Assembly: GCA_041399155.1 (NCBI GenBank)
Contig: JAWKTI010000002.1
Span: 868,001-932,000, forward strand
Origin: Zavarzinella sp.
GTDB taxonomy: Bacteria > Planctomycetota > Planctomycetia > Gemmatales > Gemmataceae
Length of the DNA: 64,000 nt
Direction: 5' to 3'
Both the position numbers and the translations under genes were made by a program. Positions 25,919 to 35,754 of this stretch are shown here, piece by piece. The notes below the pieces were generated by a model. That model saw only the letters and a program-made list of their open reading frames with translations, was not told where the DNA came from and searched no databases. Each line of letters begins with the position of its first letter. The stretch's first letter is position 1.

Positions 25919-26215
25919 ATGTTTTACATCCGTGAGATAATGGGGTGGGGCCTGATGGCGTGTAGTGGCTGGTGCATTTACTACGCCTATTTTGTTTTGC
26001 TGAAACAACCGATTCCACGGGTAATTGCCTCGGTAATGCTGACCGTGGTAGCACTCGTCGTTTTTCGTGGGGCAATCCATTTGTTGAAAACTTCGGTTGC
26101 TGCCCGACTGGCAAAACTCCCACCAGATATGCCTGCCAACACGGGGTATCGACCATCGCCGAAAGTAGAAAAATCACGCAAACCAGTGATTCCTGGAAAA
26201 GTAGCCCGCTCATAG
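25919..26215 (+). CDS. small two-helix membrane protein
   Basis: From ATG 25919 (GTG 25907 is an alternative) the product is about 98 residues. Two hydrophobic helices (about 8-30 and 36-55) are followed by a basic, Pro-rich cytoplasmic tail. A GAGG lies six bases before the ATG. It is the last gene of the MoxR/DUF58 cluster, 8 bases after the previous stop. No family recognised. Confidence 0.55.
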   Translation: MFYIREIMGWGLMACSGWCIYYAYFVLLKQPIPRVIASVMLTVVALVVFRGAIHLLKTSVAARLAKLPPDMPANTGYRPSPKVEKSRKPVIPGKVARS

Positions 26216-26320
26216 CCTTTGCTCGCAAAAGTAGAGCTGTGATCATTTTCCAAAAGATTCAGCGAATTCAGTCGGGTCACCTCACTACAATAACTGTTTA
26301 CGTAAAAAAATTGACCACCA

Positions 26321-27670
26321 ATGGCAGAAAAGACCTTTAGTTTCGTTAGTCTGGGGTGTCCCAAAAACACCGTCGATTCGGAACGGATGTTAGGAAAATT
26401 AGTTCAGGATGGCTACAAGCTGGTTCCCGATGCGATGGGAGCAGATGTAGTCATCATTAATACCTGTGGCTTCATTGAATCAGCACGGCAGGAATCTCTG
26501 CAGGTGATTAATGAAATGCTCGACCGCAAGCGAGCGGGTGAATTCCGCTCTGTGGTGGTGGCAGGCTGCCTGGCAGAACGACAGCGGGATATGTTGCTGG
26601 AAACCGTGCCGGAAGTGGATCAGATTCTTGGTGTCTTCAGTCGTGAAGAGATTGTACAGGCTGTAGACCGTGCCCACCTGAACGTGGTAGAACAACGCAG
26701 TCTTTTCCGGCCAGCACCGGTTCGTGCCTTAGAAGATACTTCCCGCCTGCGGATCACCCCACGTCATTATGCTTATCTGAAAATTTCAGAGGGCTGCGAC
26801 CGCTTATGTACGTTCTGTGCAATACCAAAAATGCGTGGCAAGCATATTACCAAGCCGATGGAGGAAGTGGTTCGCGAAGCGAAAGAACTGGCGCAGGACG
26901 GAGTGCGGGAACTGATCATCGTGGCACAGGACAGCACCTACTATGGTATGGACCTGTATGGCAAAACGCGTTTGCATGAATTATTGCAACAGTTGGACCA
27001 ATTAGATGGTATCCAATGGATACGCCTGCTCTATGCCTATCCAGAGCACGTCACTGATGCCTTGCTATCAACTCTGGCGAAAGCGAAAAAAATTATTCCC
27101 TATGTGGATATGCCATTACAGCACATTAATGATCGTGTGCTGAAGCGGATGCAACGCCGGGTAAAGCGGGATTCGACGGTCGACTTGATTCAGAGATGGC
27201 GAAAGGCGGTCCCCGGCTTAACATTCCGCACCACTTTTATCGTGGGATTCCCTGGTGAAACCGATTCCGAGTTCCAGGAATTGTGCGATTTTGTTCAGGA
27301 ATCTGCTTTCGAACGTGCTGGTGTCTTCACTTATTCTCTCGAATCAGATACTCCCGCAGCCAAACTGGACGGCCATTTGACCGAAGAGGTGAAGCAGGAA
27401 CGCTATCACCGACTGATGGAGATCCAGCAACAGGTCGCTTTTGCCTGGAGTGAACGTCAACTGAATCGTGAAATTGATGTGATCATCGATGGACCAGATC
27501 CTGAAATCCCCAATTATTATCAGGCGAGAAGTCACGCGGATGCACCGGAAATTGACGGCCTGATCCGACTAAAAGGCAAAAATCTGCGAGCTGGCGACCT
27601 GATCCGGGCCAAAGTTACTTCTGCCGATGGATACGATCTGTCAGCACGTGCAATTGGCAATCCTTTCTGA
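26321..27670 (+). CDS. rimO: ribosomal protein S12 methylthiotransferase RimO
   Basis: The 449-residue protein has the three parts of the MiaB/RimO family. The N-terminal domain has FVSLGCPKNTVDSE, INTCGF and VAGCLAER, whose cysteines hold an auxiliary [4Fe-4S] cluster. The radical SAM motif is C-D-R-L-C-T-F-C (C-x3-C-x2-C) in SEGCDRLCTFCAIPKMRGK. A TRAM-type C-terminus follows. LGCPKNTVDSE and the CAIPKMRG context point to RimO rather than MiaB. It methylthiolates an aspartate of ribosomal protein S12 in the cytoplasm. Confidence 0.92.
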   Translation: MAEKTFSFVSLGCPKNTVDSERMLGKLVQDGYKLVPDAMGADVVIINTCGFIESARQESLQVINEMLDRKRAGEFRSVVVAGCLAERQRDMLLETVPEVDQILGVFSREEIVQAVDRAHLNVVEQRSLFRPAPVRALEDTSRLRITPRHYAYLKISEGCDRLCTFCAIPKMRGKHITKPMEEVVREAKELAQDGVRELIIVAQDSTYYGMDLYGKTRLHELLQQLDQLDGIQWIRLLYAYPEHVTDALLSTLAKAKKIIPYVDMPLQHINDRVLKRMQRRVKRDSTVDLIQRWRKAVPGLTFRTTFIVGFPGETDSEFQELCDFVQESAFERAGVFTYSLESDTPAAKLDGHLTEEVKQERYHRLMEIQQQVAFAWSERQLNREIDVIIDGPDPEIPNYYQARSHADAPEIDGLIRLKGKNLRAGDLIRAKVTSADGYDLSARAIGNPF

Positions 27671-27682
27671 TGATATGGTGTT

Positions 27683-28270
27683 ATGGCAAGTATCTGGAAC
27701 TTCCCCAATATTCTGACCATCAGCCGAATCCCACTGAGTGGTGTGCTGTTTGCCACGATCCACTATGGTTATTGGCAGATCAGTTTGTTGCTGTTTGCAC
27801 TGGCATCATTTACCGACTGGCTTGATGGCTGGTGGGCCAGAAAATTCAATCAACTGACTGTTTTCGGACGCACTTTTGACCCACTGATTGACAAAATCAT
27901 GGTGGGTGGGGTGTTTATTTTTCTGATTCCAGTTTCTGCTGCCAAAATGGCACCCTGGATGGTGGCTACCATTATCGGTCGCGAGATTCTGGTCACTGGA
28001 ATTCGTGGTTACGTGGAAACTCTGGGGAAAAAGTTTGGCGCTGACTGGTTCGGCAAACTCAAAATGCTGTTGCAATGTATTTTGATACTTTTATTCCTGG
28101 TATTGATGGCTGGCAAAGATTTCGCCCTGTTCGCACGCCTTGCCTCCAGTGTTTTTGTCGTTTACGAAATACTGCTGTACATCACCATTGCTGTCACGGT
28201 TCTCAGTGGAGTGCAGTATTGCTGGAAAGCCAGTAAACTGGTTCAGGGTGTGGAACCGTTTGCAAAATAA
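27683..28270 (+). CDS. pgsA: CDP-diacylglycerol-glycerol-3-phosphate phosphatidyltransferase
   Basis: The 195-residue integral membrane enzyme makes phosphatidylglycerophosphate for phosphatidylglycerol synthesis. The CDP-alcohol phosphotransferase motif D-x2-D-G-x2-A-R-x8-G-x3-D-x3-D is complete (TDWLDGWWARKF...FGRTFDPLIDK). The N-terminus NFPNILTISRIPLS is also typical of PgsA. Several membrane helices follow. It starts 12 bases after rimO and is probably co-transcribed. It ends 13 bases before the end of the convergent transglutaminase gene. Confidence 0.9.
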   Translation: MASIWNFPNILTISRIPLSGVLFATIHYGYWQISLLLFALASFTDWLDGWWARKFNQLTVFGRTFDPLIDKIMVGGVFIFLIPVSAAKMAPWMVATIIGREILVTGIRGYVETLGKKFGADWFGKLKMLLQCILILLFLVLMAGKDFALFARLASSVFVVYEILLYITIAVTVLSGVQYCWKASKLVQGVEPFAK

Positions 28271-28283
28271 TTCGGTCTGTGAT

Positions 28284-29330
28284 TTATCGTTGTTTGTAAC
28301 TGATGATATGTTCGAGCTGATAATCTGAACGAAAACCACCAGAAACCGGAATCCATTCGTGGGCTTTGTCGATGCCGTTCTCTGAAAACCAGACGGAATA
28401 ATTTTGAAACCAACGATTATTCTGAATAAGTGTGGCAGGAATTTCGAAGCAGGCGTTACCCAGCCCGGGGTCTACCTCGACCCACCCAATCCGTGGCAAA
28501 TAGACTTCGGCCCATGTATGAATGTTGGTATAGTCTGCTCTCACTTTTTGAAGCTGGCTGGTCACACCATCCGGAGCATACAGATTCAAACCCCACACAG
28601 TGCGATAGGGAATCCCAAGGCTGGCGGTCATCTGTTGCAGTACGGATGACTGGTGCCCACAGTGCCCACATCGGTTTTGCATGATGCTGTCAATATCATC
28701 AAAATTGAACCTTACGCTGGCATCATAACGAAGATTGGTTTTGATCCAGTCACACAGTAGGGTGACTGTTTGTGCCGGTGAATTGTTTGCCTGCAACTTT
28801 TTGGCGATTTGTACAACATCAGGATGAAGTTTATCCTTCACTTTGACATCGATGACCGCTGTCTTGTCAGCTTGTGTGCGGAGGAGTTCTTTCCAGTTGT
28901 TTGGTGTCGCCAACAGATTCAACGACCTTTTCGGTGATGGAATCGTCATGGTTGTTGTAAATTCCAGATTTTCCCCTGCTTTCAACGTACCAGGCGTCTG
29001 CCATAACACGTAAACGCTGTTTGTGGCAGCATGAATCTGCTGTTTACCACTTTTTGGCTCCAGCAGATACTTGCTGCTCGCACCGTGCTTCAACGCACGA
29101 TTCTGCCAGGGACGCACCGTCGGCAGTGCATGATACACTCGCAGGTTACTGACTTGTTTTCCTGCGGGTACAACCAACTTTGTGGTCATCGTCACTTCGA
29201 ATGTAGTAGCCGGATTCAGTTGAATTGCTTTTGATAATGTTTGGGCGTGGGCTGTCAGTACCATGTTCAGGAAAATAGAACAGACGATCGTACTTTTGAT
29301 CATGCGTGTTGAAATGAACTGATTGAGCAT
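28284..29330 (-). CDS. secreted transglutaminase-like protein
   Basis: The 348-residue product (or 339 from the second Met, which gives a neater signal peptide, MIKSTIVCSIFLNMVLTAHA) has an N-terminal beta domain and a transglutaminase-core domain. The catalytic triad is visible: Cys in RCGHCGHQSSVL, His in NIHTWAEVYLP and Asp in GWVEVDPGLGNA. Members of this family act as proteases or amidases on exported proteins or cell wall peptides. It lies 50 bases downstream of the DUF1549/1553 gene on the same strand and may be the last gene of that operon. Confidence 0.82.
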   Translation of the reverse strand: MLNQFISTRMIKSTIVCSIFLNMVLTAHAQTLSKAIQLNPATTFEVTMTTKLVVPAGKQVSNLRVYHALPTVRPWQNRALKHGASSKYLLEPKSGKQQIHAATNSVYVLWQTPGTLKAGENLEFTTTMTIPSPKRSLNLLATPNNWKELLRTQADKTAVIDVKVKDKLHPDVVQIAKKLQANNSPAQTVTLLCDWIKTNLRYDASVRFNFDDIDSIMQNRCGHCGHQSSVLQQMTASLGIPYRTVWGLNLYAPDGVTSQLQKVRADYTNIHTWAEVYLPRIGWVEVDPGLGNACFEIPATLIQNNRWFQNYSVWFSENGIDKAHEWIPVSGGFRSDYQLEHIISYKQR

Positions 29331-29380
29331 GGAAATTTCTCATCTTGAATCGCTCATCTGATTATACAAATCTATTTGAA

Positions 29381-30982
29381 TTATCGAACAAATCGAAATT
29401 CGGATGAGGAACAGATTGCCCAGAGAATATCGGTGAGAATTGTTTCCCTGTTGGGCTTGTTCTCTGATAACAGACCCACCAGTAATGTGGTTTCCTCTGG
29501 TGTTGGTCGGCGACTGTAGGCATGCAGGTAAAGATCCAGCACGAGTTTCTGATTCTCAGGTATGGTTTTGAGTTGCTCCAACAAATTTCCACGGTTTGCC
29601 CGAAGCCATTTTTGCATCGTTTCATTGTAACTCAGGTAGAGAGCCTGGGCTGCCGTTGCCTCAAAGTTACTGCCATCCTGTTGAAAGCGAAGCACCAGTT
29701 TTCGATAATCTCTGTCGCGTTCCATCTGCATACGCACCGCGACTGTCTTATCCAAATTACCCACAGGTTTGGTTTTCGCAGCGATTGCCTGATAGTGGCC
29801 CGTCACCATCGACAATGACGTGGCGAACTGATTTTCTGTCAGTGGTTTGCTGGCAGAAACAGGATAAAGTTCTTGTTTTGGACGTGTTTCACCTGCCCAT
29901 TGGCTACTTCGCAAGTAGGCTTCTGAATGCATCATATCAGCAATCAGATCTTTGATACGAAAACCGCTTGTGGAGAAGTGCAGTGCGAGATCCTCCAGCA
30001 ATTTCGGGTGGGTGGCAGGGTTCTCTTCATGTACCTGATCCACAGGCTCCACCAGGCCAATCCCAAACAGTTGCTTCCAGACTTTGTTGACCATGGACTT
30101 GCGAAAGAATGGATTTTCTGGAGAAACCGCAATTTGTACAAGTTCCGCCCGTCCGTTGGGTGTATTGGGATTTTTTGGCTGTTGATTGTCCAGAAAGAGC
30201 ATTGAAGCGTTTTTTTCGCCCACTCGTTTGCCAGTGAATAGCAACGGCTTCGCTGGTTTATCCTGCACGATATTGAGATTGCCTTTCTTCCCACGCACGG
30301 TGGTGTTAAAAAATGCTGCCAGACCGTAATAATGGTCCTGTTTCCAGCGCGTTACGAATGGATGATCGTGGCATTTGGCACAGGCGAGCTGAATGCCAAA
30401 AAAATTGCTGGATACGGCAACGGTTATGGAATCAAGCTGGGCTGTGCGATCACCGTCCAGCCGACTGGTCAGATAATACGAAGCCCCTGGCGTTTTCCCT
30501 TCATCAGGATCTAGTAATTCGCGGGAAATCTGGTCCCATGGACGATTTTCTGAAAGTGCCTGAAACAGGTATGTTAGATGCTCCTGACGTGCGGGTGGTA
30601 GTTCTTCTTCAATCGGTGGGTTGAGCCAGCGATCCAGGACCCCTGCCCAGTAAAATGCCATTTCTGGGTGCTGCAACAAGCGATCGATCAATTGGTGGTG
30701 CCGATCGGTGCGTGAATCTTCCAGAAAAGCAACTGTTTCTTCTTTGGTGGGGATGCGACCCAGCAAATCGAGGTAAATTCGCCGCACCAGATCTTCGGGT
30801 GGGGCCAGTGGAGCAGGCAGTACTTTCGCAGTTTCCAACGTGTGGGTGATTTCTGTATTGACGATGGTGGTGCCTTGTCGCTCTTTCGCACCAATATGCC
30901 CGCCTGACAGCCAGAAGGTGCTGCCAACAAGAAGGAAACACCGCAAAGAACCTAATAAGTGAGAGATTATTAATTTTTTCAT
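29381..30982 (-). CDS. DUF1549/DUF1553-domain protein
   Basis: From ATG 30982 the product is about 533 residues, with a signal peptide (KKLIISHLLGSLRCFLLVGS...). The DUF1549 part has VRRIYLDLLGRIPTKEE and the ACAKCHDHPF motif, a C-x2-C-H that may bind haem. DUF1553 follows with PENPFFRKSMVNKVWKQLFGIGLVEPVDQ. The pair DUF1549/DUF1553 is almost specific to planctomycetes and relatives and is usually encoded with a DUF1501 protein, as here. It overlaps the WD40 gene upstream by ATGA, so the two are translated together. Role unknown; secreted. Confidence 0.85.
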   Translation of the reverse strand: MKKLIISHLLGSLRCFLLVGSTFWLSGGHIGAKERQGTTIVNTEITHTLETAKVLPAPLAPPEDLVRRIYLDLLGRIPTKEETVAFLEDSRTDRHHQLIDRLLQHPEMAFYWAGVLDRWLNPPIEEELPPARQEHLTYLFQALSENRPWDQISRELLDPDEGKTPGASYYLTSRLDGDRTAQLDSITVAVSSNFFGIQLACAKCHDHPFVTRWKQDHYYGLAAFFNTTVRGKKGNLNIVQDKPAKPLLFTGKRVGEKNASMLFLDNQQPKNPNTPNGRAELVQIAVSPENPFFRKSMVNKVWKQLFGIGLVEPVDQVHEENPATHPKLLEDLALHFSTSGFRIKDLIADMMHSEAYLRSSQWAGETRPKQELYPVSASKPLTENQFATSLSMVTGHYQAIAAKTKPVGNLDKTVAVRMQMERDRDYRKLVLRFQQDGSNFEATAAQALYLSYNETMQKWLRANRGNLLEQLKTIPENQKLVLDLYLHAYSRRPTPEETTLLVGLLSENKPNRETILTDILWAICSSSEFRFVR

Positions 30983-32016
30983 AGCAGATCCCACAGTTCA
31001 ACAGTGCCATCGTCTTTGCCGCATGCCAGCGTGCGTCCATTTGGGTGAAATGCCAACCCACGCGAGAAGCCGCCTAACTTGATTGAGGCGATTACTTTAC
31101 CAGGAATGCCCGGAGTGGGGCGTGATTTTGCGTTTTTGGGCATTTCCACAGTTTTGAATTTGCTGTCTTCATAATTCAGGACCTGAACAGTGTCGGAACC
31201 TTTCGCCAGCACCGCACCCGTGGGGCTGAATGTCACCTGTGCAGGGGAATTGTCCCCAGCCACCTGATTGCCAGTCGCCACATCCAGAATGATGGTTGAT
31301 TTCGCGCCAGCAACAGCCAGCCATTTGTCGTCGGAACTGACAAAAATGCCATGAATACCGCTTAGTGCGGGGGTTTGCCCAAAACCATCATTGGCTTCGC
31401 CATATTCAAACGTGCGTAACAATTCGGTGTTTTTAGCATCCCACTGAAATAATTTGCCATCTTCCCCAGCAGAAAAGAAATATTTAGCATCGTGGGTCCA
31501 GGTAACGCACCTCACATACCCCTTGTGTTCATGAAATCTTTTTAATAATTTCCAGGTGGGGAGTTCCCAGAGTGCCACGGACTGGTCTGCCCCGGCACTA
31601 AGTAGACGTTTTCCATCTGTGGAAAGTGCCAGAGCTTCCACCCACCCCACGTGGGCGTTTTCCTGCACATGAGCCACTTTAGTGGTATGGTCTGAGTGTA
31701 ATTGCCATTGTCGGATGGTGCGATCGGAGCCACCCGTCAGCAACATTGAGCCATCATTATTGGTACAAAACGAGCGAATCCAGCCCAGGTCGTGTGGGCA
31801 GATGAATTTCGCCAGATTTGCTTTGCCTAGTTTTTTGAGATCCTGCACCGGACCATCGAGATCCCAGCAGGCAAGTCGACGATCGCTGCACGCACCGAAG
31901 AGCAGGTTCTGGCTGGGGTGAAACGCCAACTGATAGATCGTCAGTGGCCCCCGTTTCTCCCCATCGTCTGCCAGCAATCGGAGGTCGCGTTTCGTTGCTT
32001 TGGTGAAATTTGCCAT
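30979..32016 (-). CDS. WD40-repeat protein
   Basis: The 345-residue protein is a chain of six or seven WD40 repeats with the characteristic ends SDRRLACWDLD, GSDRTIRQWQL, GADQSVALWEL, GEDGKLFQWDA and KDDGTVELWDL. There is no clear signal peptide, unlike its operon neighbours. It lies between a DUF1501 gene (46 bases upstream) and a DUF1549/1553 gene (ATGA overlap). It probably acts as a beta-propeller scaffold for partners in this three-gene unit. Confidence 0.85.
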   Translation of the reverse strand: MANFTKATKRDLRLLADDGEKRGPLTIYQLAFHPSQNLLFGACSDRRLACWDLDGPVQDLKKLGKANLAKFICPHDLGWIRSFCTNNDGSMLLTGGSDRTIRQWQLHSDHTTKVAHVQENAHVGWVEALALSTDGKRLLSAGADQSVALWELPTWKLLKRFHEHKGYVRCVTWTHDAKYFFSAGEDGKLFQWDAKNTELLRTFEYGEANDGFGQTPALSGIHGIFVSSDDKWLAVAGAKSTIILDVATGNQVAGDNSPAQVTFSPTGAVLAKGSDTVQVLNYEDSKFKTVEMPKNAKSRPTPGIPGKVIASIKLGGFSRGLAFHPNGRTLACGKDDGTVELWDLL

Positions 32017-32062
32017 AAAGTTATGCCGGCCATGTGAAATATGAGAAAAAATTCACTTTAAT

Positions 32063-33379
32063 TCAGGAAATAACCTCATGAATTACTTTTGCAGTGCGGT
32101 CTTCCACCAGTGGAATGGGACGATCTTCGAACTCCAGTTCTGTTTTGGGATTAATACCCAACAATGTGTAAAACGTGCTGAACAGATCAGGAATCGTCAC
32201 GGGTCTTTCAGTAATTTCCGTTCCTATTTTGTTGGTGGCACCTAACACAACACCAGGTTTGACCCCACAGCCGCCCATCGACATCGACCAACTCTTCGTC
32301 CAATGATTCCGTCCGGGTGGGCCTTGTCCCTGTATTGTGGGGGTGCGGCCGAATTCACCCATCAAAATCACCAGGGTTGAATCCCAGAGTCCGCGATCGA
32401 TTAAATCATCGATCAATGCTCCAGCAGCCTGGTCGAATTCGGTAGTCAGGTACCTCTGATTTTCAAATGCCCGCCGGTGCTTATCCCAGGCAAGCCCGTT
32501 CTGGTGCATCACCCGCACGAAGGGAACGCCATTTTCTACCAGCCGCCTTGCCAGAATACAGTCCTTGCCAAAATGGGATGGGCCATATTTTTCCAATGTG
32601 GACGCAGATTCCTCTGTAATATCGAAGAGCTTATTCTGCGATAACAGGTTGTTCACCGTGGCAAACGACTGGTGGTGTTGCTGGATAGGCCCTGTTTGTC
32701 GATGCTGATCGAATGTTTTACTGAGTTGTACACGTAAGTGATTACGCTGCTGGAACTTCAGCCGATCTGCATCGCCAATAACCTGCGGAAGATCCTGGGG
32801 ACCTTTTCCCCCACCTGGGCAAACAAGTGCCTGATATTTCGGGCCAAGAAAACCAGGTCCTGGATTGGCCAGGTTCCCACCACTTTGTTGTCCAAGCATC
32901 ACATATGTGGGCAATCGATCCTCGGCAGGTCGTTGCTGTGCACATACAGAAAGCCAATGAGGTGGGCTGGCAAAAACGTTTATCGGTGGCAAGCCAGTCT
33001 GTGCGAAATAATGGGCTTCCATGTGATCACCCAGTTCGCTGGTCATGGAACGAATAATTGCCATTTTGTCCGCAAGGCGGGCAAGATTTGGCATATACTC
33101 GTCCATGCGATAGCTTGGGATGGTTGTCTGAATGTTCAAGTGTGGTCCACCAGTGGGAGCACCCGTTTTGGGATCCCATGTTTCAAACTGGCTTGGCCCA
33201 CCACTCATGAAAAGCAAAATGACATTTTTGGACTTTTTCTTTGCTTCCTGTGCGTTCGCAGTGCCGAACAGCGAACCAAAGCCCCCAAACGCCATCCCAC
33301 CGGCAAGCAGGGAGCCCTGGAGGATGCTGCGGCGTGATAAGTGTTCACTGAATAAGGACTTAGGTGATTTTTTCAGCAT
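32063..33379 (-). CDS. DUF1501 protein with Tat signal
   Basis: The 438-residue protein begins with a twin-arginine signal (LSRRSILQGSLLAGGMAFGG) and then the DUF1501 core: NVILLFMSGGPSQFETWDPK, GDHMEAHYF, and LVILMGEFGRTPTIQGQGPPGRNHW. The family belongs to the alkaline phosphatase/sulfatase superfamily in fold. It is first in a minus-strand operon with WD40, DUF1549/1553 and transglutaminase genes. Exported folded, probably with a metal ion. Substrate unknown. A related but different DUF1501 protein lies at 57284-58675. Confidence 0.88.
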   Translation of the reverse strand: MLKKSPKSLFSEHLSRRSILQGSLLAGGMAFGGFGSLFGTANAQEAKKKSKNVILLFMSGGPSQFETWDPKTGAPTGGPHLNIQTTIPSYRMDEYMPNLARLADKMAIIRSMTSELGDHMEAHYFAQTGLPPINVFASPPHWLSVCAQQRPAEDRLPTYVMLGQQSGGNLANPGPGFLGPKYQALVCPGGGKGPQDLPQVIGDADRLKFQQRNHLRVQLSKTFDQHRQTGPIQQHHQSFATVNNLLSQNKLFDITEESASTLEKYGPSHFGKDCILARRLVENGVPFVRVMHQNGLAWDKHRRAFENQRYLTTEFDQAAGALIDDLIDRGLWDSTLVILMGEFGRTPTIQGQGPPGRNHWTKSWSMSMGGCGVKPGVVLGATNKIGTEITERPVTIPDLFSTFYTLLGINPKTELEFEDRPIPLVEDRTAKVIHEVIS

Positions 33380-33559
33380 AAAAATCCCATCTGCTCAGGC
33401 GGGGGAAACAACTCTGCATTAAATATAGGTTCTACGCACTACAATTTAGGCGAAGAAATCTGCCGAAAGGCCTGAACCTGTTGGAAAAGTGCTTCCGTGT
33501 CTTGCATCCAGAATAGCCTGCGCTAAGATAAAAATAGTTTGACGCACGTTGATTCGATG

Positions 33560-33577
33560 TTTTCACCAGTGTGAAAA
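33560..33577. promoter_or_regulatory. small perfect hairpin in the leader of the 33615 gene
   Basis: TTTTCAC and GTGAAAA are a perfect 7-base inverted repeat around CAGT, 37 bases before the ATG at 33615. It may be a leader hairpin or an operator. Weak evidence. Confidence 0.25.
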
Positions 33578-33614
33578 TCAGAATCGCACCTTTCCATTGT
33601 TGAGGAGTTACATC

Positions 33615-34409
33615 ATGAAGGTAAACCGTATTCGCAACATTGTTGCTGTGGCAACGGCCTGTTTTGGTGCCTGGATTGTTAATCAGCAATATTCGCAGGC
33701 AGACACATCTACCAGTGATGTTGCATTCATGGTAGATCAGGATGTGAAACTGTTGAAAACGATCACGACCGATTATTCGAAAGCAACTGCTGCCAAAAAG
33801 CGTGTGGTGGAGCGAAACGGTTCTCGTGGGATCACTTCTACTGGTTTAGTGATGGCATATTACGCCAATAGTGCAATTGATGGCAAAGATGCTGCTAACG
33901 ATGCAAAAATGGCAACCTTGCGTGATCTGGGCCTGAAACTGGCAAAAGCTGGCAAAGATAAAGATTTCAAAGGTACCGATGAAATTCTGAAGGCAATTGC
34001 TGCTGGTCCGAAAGCAGACCCCGCAGCCAAGAAAGAAAAAATCGATTTGACCGCTGCCATCAAGGGAATGGACCTTTCTGTGGATGATACGATGCATCAC
34101 TATTTCAAAGACCGTTCTTACGGAACAAATGTAGAAGACATGATCAAGGAACAAGGCAAAAAAGCCACTGTGAAGGCGCAGGAAGCCGCGGCAATTGCCC
34201 ACCGTGTGAAAAGCCTGGCAGTGTATTCCAAAGTGGTGATGAATGCGGAAAACGCTGGGGCAAAGAAAATGTGGCTCGATTACACCAAAGAAATGGATGA
34301 GGCAGCAGATAAACTGTTACAGGCCAGCAAAGGCAAACCTGCCGACCTCACCAAGGCATTTGTTGCTGTCGATGTGGCCTGCACCAAGTGCCACAACGAG
34401 TTCAAATAA
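33615..34409 (+). CDS. secreted protein with C-terminal haem-binding CxxCH motif
   Basis: ATG 33615 has TGAGGAG 7 bases upstream; earlier in-frame codons lack it. The 264-residue product has a signal peptide (KVNRIRNIVAVATACFGAW...), a helical body rich in Ala, Lys and Asp, and ends ACTKCHNEFK. A single CxxCH close to the C-terminus in an all-helical protein is the layout of class II cytochromes (cytochrome c prime). The body is about twice the usual length, so it may hold a repeat of the four-helix unit. Likely periplasmic electron carrier. Confidence 0.75.
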   Translation: MKVNRIRNIVAVATACFGAWIVNQQYSQADTSTSDVAFMVDQDVKLLKTITTDYSKATAAKKRVVERNGSRGITSTGLVMAYYANSAIDGKDAANDAKMATLRDLGLKLAKAGKDKDFKGTDEILKAIAAGPKADPAAKKEKIDLTAAIKGMDLSVDDTMHHYFKDRSYGTNVEDMIKEQGKKATVKAQEAAAIAHRVKSLAVYSKVVMNAENAGAKKMWLDYTKEMDEAADKLLQASKGKPADLTKAFVAVDVACTKCHNEFK

Positions 34410-34454
34410 GCATATTACAATATTGCAAAATTATCGATTGGCAAATTAGTAAAA

Positions 34455-35754
34455 TCAGCTCAGCGATTTCATCACTACCTGTGCGGCATTTTCGCCCGAT
34501 CTTACCGCACCTTCCATGGTGGCAGGCCACCCTGTTGCTGTCCAATCACCAGCTAGAACCAAGCCTTGCACGTTTGTCTGTGCGGAAGGCCGACACTGAT
34601 CGATTCCCGGGGTGGGGGAAAATGTGGCGTGATGTTCCGTGATCACTTTTGAACGTAACACTTGTTCGGGTAAGGCTTTCGGAAAAATTTCGCTTAGTTC
34701 CTGGATGATCAGTTTGGCGATACCAGCACTCCCCAGAGTTTTTAATTGTTCTGAGGCACTGATGACGACCTGGTAATAGTGGCCAAGTTCGAGGTGTGAA
34801 CCCCTGGCAAACAACCACTGACTGTGGGTATCGAGCAGCACCACGTGAGGATAGGAAGTGATCGGCTGTTGATACCACAGATGCACGCTGGTTATGGGCG
34901 AATTCTGTAGTGACTGAACTTTCTTGATTGATGTAAGTTCTTCTGATATAAGGGCTTGTAGTCGATGCACTGGGATGGCTGATGCAGTGATCGCCCAGTT
35001 GCATCTCTCCATCTCGAAGTTCCAGCCCAATGAACTTTCCCGAACGAATGTGGATTTTTTTCACCGCCTGATTCAGGCGAATTTCAATCTGATGCTCTTG
35101 CAACCATCGTTGCATTTCCGCACCGTACAACTCGTGCAACGGCACCTTGGGTACGAAAACCTGATTCGCTTTGCGACTGGAGAAAAATGAATCAGCAAAC
35201 ACCTTCCGTGCGTAGTGCGTGCTCACCTGATCGATCTGTTCGTTTAACGCACTGATCAGTACGGTTTCCCAGAAACGTTTGATCGCACGTTCCGATTGAT
35301 TGTGGTGCTGCAACCAGATGAGAAAATTCCCATCTTCCTGAGGGGGCCACAACCAGAGTTTCAGCAAAGCACGCCCGACTGCTAGCTTTTCCCACCAATT
35401 GAGAAAATGTAACTTCAAAAAACTGCGTGCCAGATGTAGTGGTGCGGGGAAGTGATCTGCAGAAAATTCAGAAACCCTACTATCCTTAGTCATAAAGTAG
35501 AGTTTTGGTTGTGGCTGAAGATAATGTTCAATCCCTACCGTGCGGCAAAAATCATGAAAATGGGTACAACAGCCCATGCTGACGTGCTGACAGTTATCCA
35601 GCCATTCACCCGAAGTGCTGTCAAAAAAAGAGCCCGCTCTACCACCCAGGCGGGAGTTGGATTCCAGTAGAATCGCAGGGATTTTTCGCTTTCCCAGTTC
35701 GACTGCAGCTGCCAACCCAGCCAGACCACCCCCCACGATATAAACAGGTTTCAT
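34455..35754 (-). CDS. hpnE: HpnE-like FAD-dependent squalene-pathway oxidoreductase (frameshifted)
   Basis: The start is ATG 35754 (MKPVYIVGGGLAGLAAAVEL), overlapping the stop of the upstream gene by ATGA. The N-terminal part has the dinucleotide-binding motif G-G-G-L-A-G-L and LLESNSRLGGRAGSF, with CTHFHDFCRTVGIEHYLQPQP as in HpnE (hydroxysqualene dehydroxylase) of hopanoid synthesis. After about residue 255 the frame is lost and continues in another frame as AITASAIPVHRLQALI up to GLVLAGDWTATGWPATMEGAVRSG at the C-terminus, the second FAD motif. Removing one G at 34994-34996 (CCC on the plus strand) restores one protein of about 430 residues. Other hopanoid genes are not in the window. Confidence 0.75.
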
